A program made the position numbers and the translations under genes. Source: Caldifarciminota bacterium (GTDB taxonomy: Bacteria; Hydrothermota; Tepidihabitantia; B3-TA06; JALVRC01). Taken from it: DNA of 9,301 nt. Under the pieces are notes generated by a model. That model was not told where the DNA came from, searched no databases, and worked only from the letters and a program-made list of their open reading frames with translations. Of the stretch, positions 1-7,065 are shown in pieces. Every line of letters begins with the position of its first letter. The stretch's first letter is position 1. The DNA lies in assembly GCA_027025255.1 (NCBI GenBank), contig JALVRC010000089.1:1-9301 (forward strand), written 5' to 3'.

Positions 1-1793
1 ATATATAACTTTTTTAATATTCTCATTCTTGAAAAAATAGATACGAGATGTTTTTTTACCTATTTTTTCAGTTTTTACATATTCAAAAATATCTTTGGGT
101 TCTAAGTTTTTTAATATTTTTTCAATATTTTTATCCCTTAATAACATTTTCAGGATTAAGGATGAGAACTCGAATCCAATTACAGAAGAATACTGAAGCA
201 GAAGCTTTTCGTCCTTAGTTAGCATATCAAATCTTGAAAGTATGATGTCGTATATTCTATCAGGAACTTCTATGGTTTTTCCTTTTAATTTAGCAATATA
301 TCCAGATGTGATGTAGTTCTTTTCCTTTAATGCGCTTATAAGCTCTTCTATAAATAGTGGATTTCCTTTTGTCTTATTGCTAACAAAATCAAACAGATCT
401 TTACCAATTTTTCTGTTATCAAGTTTTAATCTTAGTAATTCATGTATATTTTTCTTACTAAGAGGTCTAAGTCTGATTTCTTTAGCGTTAGAGAAAGATG
501 TATCAATTTTCCATTGAAGCATAAGAAGTAAAATTTTAGATAGATGTGTGAACGTACAGAAAGATTTGAAGAAATTTTTACTCCCAGCATCAAGGTACTG
601 ACTATCTTCTATTGTAATTATCAATGGATTGATTCTGGATAGTTCAACAAAAAGATTAATTAGAATATTAAAGATAATATTTTCCTTGTTTTGTTCCTCA
701 AGTAAATTAATAGTAATTTGTTCCTCTTCTGTTAAAGGGAGCTTTAATATATACTTTATGTAAGGAATAGTAAAGTTAAGATGAGGTAGTTTATTGAAAA
801 ACCTTTGTATTGTGAAAATCTTGGTCTTATTATTTTCGTTACTTAATCCAAATATTTGATTTATCATCTGTGTTAGGGCATAATACAGTTCATTTTTAAG
901 GTATTCTTTAGCCCTGATTTCAATAACAATATTCTTTTTTCCCTGGATAGTATTTCTAAATCTTCTCCATAGTCGTGTTTTCCCAATTCCTCTATCTCCT
1001 GTTATAAAGAGTGTCTTCCCTTTTTTAGAAAGGTTTTTGTAATATTTATTTAGAGTCCTTAAATATATTATTCTTCCGACAAAAACCTTTTCTCTTGTTT
1101 CAACAGGTTTTAGTTTATGACATTCGTATCCTTTATAAATTCCTATGCCTTTTAGCTCCAGTTGTTTTGTATCTTTATATAAAACAAGGTGCCTTGTCAA
1201 TTCAAACACTTCTTTTGAGGTGTAGATAGTATTTTCTTTACAAACCTCCTGCAGGTGTTTTGCAAGGTTAACGAATTTTCCAAGAACAGTATATTCTCCT
1301 TCTTTTGCATACTCACCTGCATACACAAGACCACGAGCAATGCCTATTCGTATGCTTAAATCCAGATTAAGTCTTTTATTAATGTTTAAGAGCTCCTTTT
1401 TAATAGATAAGGCAGTCAGTATAGCTCTTTCTGTATCATCAAAATGAGCAATGGGAGCTCCGAAAAGAGCCATGATTGTATCAGAGAAAACCTTATCAAT
1501 GTATCCTTCGTATTTATGTATTATATTTGTTAGGCTTTTTACTATATTAATTCTTGTTTTATCCGTTAGTCCTTTTACTTCAGCAAATATAATAATTACT
1601 CTTCTTCGTTCACCTTTTTTTCTCTTTGATTCTATTTGCATTTTTTGTTTACGCAAGTCAGGAATATTATCAAGAGCAATCTGGATAGTTCTTTTATCGA
1701 TTGTTATTAAAGGAGTTCCACATTTTCCACAAAATTTAAAATCAGAGGGATTTTCAAATCCGCATTTTTTACATCTGTTTTTTTACTACTCAT
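1..1793 (-). CDS. Zinc ribbon + class III cyclase-like + STAND ATPase signalling protein; partial, frame broken near start
   Basis: Reading leftward, the frame is open from 1782 to the window edge, giving 598 visible residues if the early frame break is repaired; the C-terminus is missing. Order (repaired numbering): a four-cysteine zinc ribbon (CKKC at 8-11, CGKC at 22-25); a class III nucleotidyl cyclase-like domain, about 63-230, with FAEVKGLTD, DKVFSDTIMALFGAP and VLGKFVNLAKHLQ; a P-loop ATPase with Walker A GDRGIGKT (266-273) and Walker B-like LIITIED (391-397); then a helical/winged-helix part with LSRFDMLTKDEKLLLQYSS. This is the architecture of adenylate cyclase-ATPase proteins, which usually end in TPR repeats. 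The family makes cAMP or acts as a signal-dependent ATPase switch. The cyclase residues are degenerate (see findings), so enzymatic activity is doubtful. The ATG at 1793 is in a different frame from the zinc ribbon. The first in-frame ATG after the break is at 1641, lacks a ribosome binding site and would remove the zinc ribbon. Function beyond signalling is unknown. Confidence 0.85.
1778..1784 (-). other. A7 homopolymer at the frame break of the cyclase gene
   Basis: On the minus strand the ATG at 1793-1791 is followed by AGT AGT and a run of seven A's. In the ATG frame the reading leaves the zinc ribbon and stops within about 30 codons. In the zinc-ribbon frame a TAA lies immediately upstream at 1785-1783. 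One extra A, or a -1 slip on the A run, gives Met-Ser-Ser-Lys-Lys-Asn-Arg followed directly by the first zinc-ribbon cysteine. The site is therefore a one-base deletion, a sequencing or assembly error in a homopolymer, or a slippage site. Confidence 0.8.
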
Positions 1794-1798
1794 ATTTT

Positions 1799-1826
1799 AT
1801 TATACATAAAATAAATTTTTTGTCAA
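1799..1826 (-). promoter_or_regulatory. Sigma70-type promoter of the cyclase-ATPase gene
   Basis: On the minus strand a perfect -35 TTGACA (1826-1821) and perfect -10 TATAAT (1804-1799) are separated by 16 bp. Transcription would be expected to start about 6-7 nt downstream, at roughly 1793-1792, which coincides with the A of the ATG at 1793. The mRNA would then be leaderless, and there is no Shine-Dalgarno sequence in front of this ATG. The match to consensus is seen directly; the start site is inferred. Confidence 0.75.
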
Positions 1827-1883
1827 GGTTTAAGATTATGTTGAACTATAGATAGATTATTTAAGGAGATAGAATTCTTTTTA

Positions 1884-1911
1884 TTGACATTCTTCAAAAA
1901 ATATATATAAT
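1884..1911 (+). promoter_or_regulatory. Sigma70-type promoter of ppdK
   Basis: A perfect TTGACA (1884-1889) and a perfect TATAAT (1906-1911) are separated by 16 bp. The predicted start near 1918 gives a 5' leader of about 36 nt ahead of the ppdK ATG. The consensus match suggests strong constitutive expression. The promoter is divergent from that of the cyclase-ATPase gene, with 57 bp between the two -35 boxes, so a factor bound between them could affect both. Confidence 0.8.
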
Positions 1912-1943
1912 TACTGGGATTAACATGCACAGATATAGACTAA

Positions 1944-1950
1944 AGGAGGT
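1944..1950 (+). promoter_or_regulatory. Ribosome binding site of ppdK
   Basis: AGGAGGT sits 3 nt upstream of the ATG at 1954 (AGGAGG ends 4 nt before it). It is a near-perfect complement of the 16S anti-Shine-Dalgarno sequence and settles the ppdK start. Confidence 0.85.
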
Positions 1951-1953
1951 TGA

Positions 1954-4635
1954 ATGAAATTTATTTATAGGTTTGGCGGTGGCAGAGCCGATGGGAATGC
2001 CGATATGAAAAACGTTTTGGGCGGTAAGGGAGCAAATCTTGCTGAAATGGCAACGATAGGACTTCCTGTCCCCCCTGGGTTTACAATAACAAGTGAGTTA
2101 TGTATTGCTTATTTAAAGAAGGGTAGATATCCGAAAGGATACAGTGATGAGGTAGATAAAGGCATTATGCATATTGAGGAGTTGACTGGAAGAAAATTAG
2201 GAGATACTTCAAATCCTCTTCTTGTTAGTGTTAGATCCGGAGCAAGGATTTCAATGCCCGGCATGATGGATACTATTTTAAATCTGGGTATTACGGACAA
2301 AACAGTTGATGGTTTGATAAGACAGACAAATGATGAGAGATTTGCATACGATTCTTACAGAAGGTTTATAATGATGTTTTCTAATGTTGTTCAGGGTATA
2401 CCAAGGGTTTTGTTTGAGAAGCCTTTAAGAGAAGTAAAGGAGAGGGAGCGTGCCAGGTTTGACTACCAGGTTTCAGTAGAGGGGTTAAAAGAGCTTATAA
2501 AGATTTATAAAAAGATATACCTTGAAAAGATTGGAGAACATTTTCCAAATACCCCTAAGAAACAGCTTAAAATGGCTATTGACGCCGTATTTAAATCATG
2601 GAATAATGAAAGGGCAATAGAATATAGACGTATATACGATATACCTGAGGATTGGGGCACAGCTGTAAATATTCAGGCTATGGTCTTTGGTAATATGGGA
2701 GATGATAGCGCGACAGGTGTTGCATTTACAAGAAATCCTAATACCGGAGCTAAGAAGCCATACGGTGAATATCTAATAAATGCTCAGGGAGAAGATGTTG
2801 TTGCTGGTGTAAGAACACCAAAATCTCTTACAAAGATGGAAAACGACAAAACGTTTAAACATATATTTGAAGAGTTAACTCGGATATTTAAGAAGCTTGA
2901 ACAGCATTATAAGGATATGCAAGATGTAGAGTTTACTGTTGAAAAGTCCAGACTGTGGATTTTGCAGACAAGAACAGGGAAAAGAACTGCTGTTGCAGCT
3001 GTGAAAATAGCTTCAGATATGGTTAAAGAGGAGCTTATTACAAGAGAAGAGGCTATTTTAAGAATAAAACCCGATGATATTGATAATCTCCTGCACCCTA
3101 TGATTGATCCAGATGTGGATAAAAAGAAGTTAGATCCAATTGCTAAAGGTATAGCTGCAGCTCCAGGAGCTGCTGTAGGAAAAGTTGTTATAACAGCAGA
3201 AGATGCTGTTAGACTCTCAGATAAAGGGCAAAAGGTAATTCTTATAAGAGAGGAGACTTCAGCAGATGATATTGCAGGAATGGCAAGAGCAGAAGGGTTT
3301 TTGACTGTTACAGGAGGTAAAACTTCACATGCTGCAGTTGTAGCTCGTGGTATGGGTAAGCCTTGTGTTGTAGGGTGTGATGATCTATATATAGATATGG
3401 AAAGAAGGGAAATCAGGGTTGGACATTCTATTGTTATAAAAGAAGGGGATATTATTACTATAGACGGTACATCCGGATATGTGTATCAAAAGGAAATCAA
3501 ACTTATTACTCCTAAGCTTAATACCAATGCTAAGAGAATTTTAAGATGGGCAGATGAAATCAGGAAGAAAGGAAAACTTTTTGGTGTTAGAGCCAATGCA
3601 GATCAACCTGAAGATGCTGCTATTGCTCTTGAATATGGAGCAGAGGGTATTGGATTATGCAGGACAGAACATATGTTCTTCAACCCGGAGAGAATAGATG
3701 TTATGCGGGAGATGATTCTTGCTGAGTCAAAAGAACAGAGAGAAGCAGCTTTAAGTGAACTTTTACCTATGCAGAAGAATGATTTTAGAAGGTTATTTGA
3801 GGTAATGATTGATAAGCCAATTATTATAAGGACTCTTGATCCTCCTCTTCATGAATTTCTGCCTTCTTTAGATGACGAAGAATCAATTAAGGAGATTGCC
3901 AAAAAATTAAAGGTTTTTCCTGAGCAGCTTAAGGAGCGTATAAAGAAATTACATGAGAACAATCCTATGCTTGGGCATAGAGGAGTAAGGCTCGGAATAA
4001 CATATCCAGAGATAACAAAAATGCAGGTAAGGGCGATATTTGAAGCTGCTTGCGAAATGACAAAGGAATCAAAACATGTTTTGCCGAACATTATGATACC
4101 TCTGGTTGGGCATTTTAAAGAGTTTGTAGAGCAGAGAAAGATTGTGGATGAGGTAGCGAATGATGTTTTTAAACGTTATCAGGTGAAGGTTTCTTATAAG
4201 GTTGGAACTATGATTGAGCTGCCAAGGGCTGCGTTGACTGCTGATCAAATTGCAAAGCATGCGGATTTCTTTTCTTTTGGAACAAATGATTTAACACAGA
4301 CAACATTTGGTTTTTCAAGAGACGATGTTGCAAAATTTATTCCTATGTATATAGAGAAGAAGATTTTAAAGTATGATCCTTTCCAAACAATTGATGTTGA
4401 TGGTGTAGGGCAATTGATTATTATGGCTGTAGAAAAGGGAAGGAGTATAAATTCAAAACTGAGTACAGGGATATGTGGTGAACACGGAGGAGATCCTTTA
4501 TCTATTGAGTTTGCATATCAGGCAAAGGTGAATTATGTATCATGCTCACCGTACAGAATACCTGTTGCACGTCTTGTTGGTGCTCAGGCAATAATTAAGC
4601 ACGGAGATATTAAGAAGAGGTCAAGAAAGAAGTAA
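1954..4635 (+). CDS. ppdK: Pyruvate, phosphate dikinase
   Basis: This 893-residue cytosolic enzyme interconverts pyruvate + ATP + Pi with phosphoenolpyruvate + AMP + PPi; its length is normal for the family (about 880). The N-terminal ATP-grasp part opens with FGGG and GGKGANLAEM and contains VRSGARISMPGMMDTILNLG and GDDSATGVAFTRNP. The central phosphohistidine domain has GGKTSHAAVVARGMG, with catalytic His459 and, two residues before it, the Thr that is the regulatory target in plant enzymes. The C-terminal TIM barrel carries the PEP-binding GLCRTEHMFF, GTNDLTQTTFGFSRDD and the catalytic Cys841 in GICGEHGGDP. All key motifs are intact. It stands alone on the plus strand with its own promoter and ribosome binding site and ends 4 bp before the convergent ATPase gene. 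The direction in vivo cannot be told: in anaerobes it serves pyrophosphate-linked glycolysis or gluconeogenesis. Confidence 0.98.
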   Translation: MKFIYRFGGGRADGNADMKNVLGGKGANLAEMATIGLPVPPGFTITSELCIAYLKKGRYPKGYSDEVDKGIMHIEELTGRKLGDTSNPLLVSVRSGARISMPGMMDTILNLGITDKTVDGLIRQTNDERFAYDSYRRFIMMFSNVVQGIPRVLFEKPLREVKERERARFDYQVSVEGLKELIKIYKKIYLEKIGEHFPNTPKKQLKMAIDAVFKSWNNERAIEYRRIYDIPEDWGTAVNIQAMVFGNMGDDSATGVAFTRNPNTGAKKPYGEYLINAQGEDVVAGVRTPKSLTKMENDKTFKHIFEELTRIFKKLEQHYKDMQDVEFTVEKSRLWILQTRTGKRTAVAAVKIASDMVKEELITREEAILRIKPDDIDNLLHPMIDPDVDKKKLDPIAKGIAAAPGAAVGKVVITAEDAVRLSDKGQKVILIREETSADDIAGMARAEGFLTVTGGKTSHAAVVARGMGKPCVVGCDDLYIDMERREIRVGHSIVIKEGDIITIDGTSGYVYQKEIKLITPKLNTNAKRILRWADEIRKKGKLFGVRANADQPEDAAIALEYGAEGIGLCRTEHMFFNPERIDVMREMILAESKEQREAALSELLPMQKNDFRRLFEVMIDKPIIIRTLDPPLHEFLPSLDDEESIKEIAKKLKVFPEQLKERIKKLHENNPMLGHRGVRLGITYPEITKMQVRAIFEAACEMTKESKHVLPNIMIPLVGHFKEFVEQRKIVDEVANDVFKRYQVKVSYKVGTMIELPRAALTADQIAKHADFFSFGTNDLTQTTFGFSRDDVAKFIPMYIEKKILKYDPFQTIDVDGVGQLIIMAVEKGRSINSKLSTGICGEHGGDPLSIEFAYQAKVNYVSCSPYRIPVARLVGAQAIIKHGDIKKRSRKK

Positions 4636-4639
4636 ATAC

Positions 4640-5371
4640 TTAAGGAAGAAGATACTGGGGTATATTCTTTTCAGGGTGTTGTATACTGAGAGGTAATATA
4701 CCCCAGACCTGTTTTATATATTCAGGGGTGAGAATTTTAAGGGTTTCACCAAAAGTATATGTACTATTGTTAAAAACTATAACCTGTTTTGCATGTGAAA
4801 TTGCAAGATTTATGTCATGGACTGCAAAAACTATAAGTCTTTTATAAGAAGCTTCTGCAAACATATTCATAATCAGGTTTATGTGTTTCCAATCAAGATG
4901 AGCAACAGGCTCATCTGCAAGAACTATACGTGTTGGTTGAATAAAGGCCCTTAATGTGTATACAATTTGTTTCTCTCCTCCAGAAAGGTCTTTGATTCCT
5001 CTTTTCAAAATAGATGTTATGTTTGCTTTTTGTAGCTGTTCTTTAATCTCCTTAAAAGACAGTTTTTTACCAAACCCTGCCCAGGTAATAAAATCTCTAA
5101 CAGTGTAATTGTACAGTATGTTACTTGATTGAGGTACGTAAGAGATATTCCTGGATATTTCCAGCCTGCTCATTTTTGAGAGCTTTTTTCCATGTATATA
5201 GACATTCCCCTTTAGGGGTTTAAGTGCGCCAAGCAGGGTTTTCAAAAAGGTTGTTTTCCCACTGCCATTAGGTCCTAAAACCGCAATAATTCCATTATCT
5301 GGTAAAGATATATTGATATCTTTAGTTATGGCTTTGTTATAACCGGTTGTTAGGTTTTTAATATTTAGCAT
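4640..5371 (-). CDS. btuD: ABC transporter ATP-binding protein, BtuD/FhuC type
   Basis: This 243-residue cytosolic ATPase subunit powers the importer encoded with the permease and binding protein upstream. Visible motifs: Walker A GPNGSGKT (33-40), Q-loop Gln81 in YVPQ, signature LSGGEKQ (129-135), Walker B IVLADEP (149-155) with Glu154, D-loop HLD (158-160), and switch His185. All catalytic positions are present and the length suits the FecCD/BtuCD-associated family. The ATG at 5371 lies inside the 3' end of the permease gene (14-nt overlap) and has no obvious Shine-Dalgarno site, so translation is probably coupled to the permease. It is the last gene of the leftward run; its 3' end holds one arm of an inverted repeat and converges on ppdK. 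Substrate assignment (cobalamin versus iron chelate) rests on the whole cluster and is uncertain. Confidence 0.93.
   Translation of the reverse strand: MLNIKNLTTGYNKAITKDINISLPDNGIIAVLGPNGSGKTTFLKTLLGALKPLKGNVYIHGKKLSKMSRLEISRNISYVPQSSNILYNYTVRDFITWAGFGKKLSFKEIKEQLQKANITSILKRGIKDLSGGEKQIVYTLRAFIQPTRIVLADEPVAHLDWKHINLIMNMFAEASYKRLIVFAVHDINLAISHAKQVIVFNNSTYTFGETLKILTPEYIKQVWGILPLSIQHPEKNIPQYLLP
4655..4706. repeat. Perfect 12-bp inverted repeat at the convergent ppdK/btuD 3' ends
   Basis: CTGGGGTATATT (4655-4666) is the exact reverse complement of AATATACCCCAG (4695-4706), with a 28-nt loop. It lies 19 nt beyond the ppdK stop and inside the last codons of the ATPase gene. RNA from either strand could fold into this stem. 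There is no proper U-tract after it on either strand (only TTTT at 4711-4714 on the plus strand), so a classical intrinsic terminator is not shown. It may stabilise 3' ends or act as a bidirectional, Rho-independent-like terminator with a long loop. Confidence 0.6.
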
Positions 5372-6281
5372 ATGCTTTAAATATCATTATAAAGAAAGGT
5401 ACGCCAATAATTGTTGTAATAATATTTATTGGGACTGGAAATGAGAGCATTTGTGTTATTCCATGGGAAAGGAGTATGAGTATTGCTCCTCCAAGAGCTG
5501 TTGCCGGGATAAGCGATCTATGTTTTATCCCTATAAACCCTCTCAGTATATGAGGGATTATTATGCCCACGAAGCTTATAAGTCCGCCAATACTTACTGC
5601 CATTGCTGCTAAAAAAGAGGCAATTGCCATAAAAACCATACGCCATAACCTGATATTAACCCCGAGAGAGAGGGCAACTTCGTCCTCTTCACTCATAATA
5701 TCTAAAATTTCTCCTTTTACTGTTAGAAATACTATACCAATCAGTACAAGTATTGAGAATAGTATAAAGTATATTTCTTCCCCTCTGTGCATAGAAAAAT
5801 TTATATGACCCATAAGAAAGTATAGAACAGACATTGTTTGTGAGCGTAGAATAATCAAAAGGAGCATTATTATTGCATAGCTTAAGAAACTCCAGACCAA
5901 GCCTAACATAACAATGGACAATCTCCATGCAGTGGAGTATATAGGTGCTAAAAACAGAATGAAAAAAGTGAAGAACATTGCTCCTATAAAAGACAAAAGA
6001 AAACTTACTATCAGACTTTTAGAAATGAACAGAGAAAGGATATAGCCGATTCCAGCACCTCCGCTTATCCCAATTAGATATGGGTCTGCAAGAGGGTTTC
6101 TTAAAACAGTTTGTATAACAAGGCCTGATGAGGCAAGTGCTGCACCTATAAGTACGGCAGCTGTTGCCTGTGGCAATCTGAAAAATATAATTATAGAATT
6201 ATCACTATTGCCTCTTTTTATATAGAGAAAGAACAGAATAGCAAGTGTCGCAAAAAGAATAAGATGTTTAATATACCTTAT
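5358..6281 (-). CDS. btuC: FecCD/BtuC-family ABC transporter permease, probable ATA start
   Basis: This inner-membrane permease would form a homodimer with BtuD and receive substrate from the binding protein encoded just upstream. Family motifs are clear: RLPQATAAVLIGAALASSG, NPLADPYLIGISGGAG, EVALSLGV, GLISFVGIIIPHILR and a C-terminal PINIITTIIGVPFF. The remainder is a series of hydrophobic helices. A start at the TTG at 6176 (the Leu of RLPQ) would remove the first membrane helix. The same frame continues upstream through Arg and a hydrophobic segment (HLILFATLAILFFLYI) back to stop codons at 6287-6285. No ATG, GTG or TTG lies in that stretch. The ATA at 6281-6279 follows AAAGGAG by 7 nt and is the best start, giving 307 residues (E. 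coli BtuC has 326). ATT at 6272, overlapping the upstream stop, is an alternative. The family assignment is firm; the start is inferred. Confidence 0.9.
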   Translation of the reverse strand: MRYIKHLILFATLAILFFLYIKRGNSDNSIIIFFRLPQATAAVLIGAALASSGLVIQTVLRNPLADPYLIGISGGAGIGYILSLFISKSLIVSFLLSFIGAMFFTFFILFLAPIYSTAWRLSIVMLGLVWSFLSYAIIMLLLIILRSQTMSVLYFLMGHINFSMHRGEEIYFILFSILVLIGIVFLTVKGEILDIMSEEDEVALSLGVNIRLWRMVFMAIASFLAAMAVSIGGLISFVGIIIPHILRGFIGIKHRSLIPATALGGAILILLSHGITQMLSFPVPINIITTIIGVPFFIMIFKAYAKY

Positions 6282-7065
6282 TCTTTAACTCCTTTAATCC
6301 CTGAAAAAAGTTAACAGAAGGACGTAATAGTTGATTTATTCTTTTTATGGTGAATACTTTATTGCTCTTTATGGCTTTTATCCTGTTCCATCCAATTCTT
6401 TTCTTTACTTCATTTACATCCGCATTCGGATATAGAAGAAGAATTATTTCAGGTGATTTTTTATAGATTTTTTCAATTGACACAGGAAAATATCCGGTTT
6501 CTACATCATCAAATATGTTTTTAAGACCAATAATGCTTAATCCCTGTGCTATGAATGTGTTTTTCCCAATAGTATAAAAGGGATTTCTGGATATTTCAAC
6601 ATAAACATCTATCAAGGTATCAACGTGTAATTGCTCTATCTCCTTTCTTAATGAATCAATTACGTACAGAGCTCTTTTTTTTCGGGAAAATGTGCTTCCT
6701 ATGGTATCAATTATTTCAAATAGTTCTTCTATGTTTTTTGGATCTTTTATTGTAAGTATTTTTATGTTGTGATTTTTAAGCTCTGTGTAGATATTTTTTT
6801 GTAAGGGTAAGGTTAATATTACGTAGTCTGGTTTTAAAGAATAAATCCTTTCAAAGGAAACAGAGAGCATATCACCTACAATTTCAGTACTGTCTATAGA
6901 GCCGTCTACAGAAGTAATCCCTGTAATGCTCTTGCTTAATCCAAGAGAAATTAATATTTCGGTTGCAGAGGGTACAAGAGAGACTATACCACCCTTTTTA
7001 TTTGATCCAGGGCAGTATATAGAACTGAGGCTTAATATTATTAAAGGCAAGTATTTTATCTTCAT
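6268..7065 (-). CDS. btuF: BtuF-type periplasmic/lipoprotein substrate-binding protein
   Basis: This 265-residue protein is the extracytoplasmic binding component of the importer. It begins MKIKYLPLIILSLSSIYC, a signal sequence ending at Cys18; the -3 to -1 residues S-I-Y are not a standard lipobox, so lipidation is uncertain. Family motifs are GIVSLVPSATEILISLGL (26-43) and SFERIYSLKPDYVIL (70-84), with a second VSIEKIYKKSPEIILLL in the C-lobe. In E. coli BtuF one Glu in each lobe docks onto BtuC arginines, and Glu72 here and the Glu of VSIEK match those positions. The ATG at 7065 was preferred over an upstream TTG at 7080 because it puts the Lys-rich n-region directly at the start. The first 68 nt overlap the 3' end of the methyltransferase gene in another frame. 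The family is typical of cobalamin or iron-siderophore uptake; no outer-membrane receptor is in view to decide between them. Confidence 0.9.
   Translation of the reverse strand: MKIKYLPLIILSLSSIYCPGSNKKGGIVSLVPSATEILISLGLSKSITGITSVDGSIDSTEIVGDMLSVSFERIYSLKPDYVILTLPLQKNIYTELKNHNIKILTIKDPKNIEELFEIIDTIGSTFSRKKRALYVIDSLRKEIEQLHVDTLIDVYVEISRNPFYTIGKNTFIAQGLSIIGLKNIFDDVETGYFPVSIEKIYKKSPEIILLLYPNADVNEVKKRIGWNRIKAIKSNKVFTIKRINQLLRPSVNFFQGLKELKNKVY

Larger units (their letters stand above)
1794..1953. other. Divergent intergenic regulatory region
   Basis: This 160-bp gap is the only real intergenic region. It contains the two back-to-back promoters and the ppdK ribosome binding site. Between the -35 boxes lies a 7-bp direct repeat, AGATTAT, at 1833-1839 and 1854-1860, 21 bp apart (about two helical turns). 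This could be a regulator site, but such a short AT-rich repeat may be chance. I saw no hairpin with a T-tract and no riboswitch-like structure. Confidence 0.6.

Noticed and set aside
1451..1855. A 134-codon open frame on the plus strand
   Set aside because: It lies opposite the cyclase domain and zinc ribbon, whose motifs are clear on the minus strand, and it reads across the promoter region; it has no recognisable domain.
5358..6176. Permease starting at TTG 6176
   Set aside because: It would start inside the conserved RLPQ motif and lose a membrane helix that is encoded in frame immediately upstream, with a good ribosome binding site further up.
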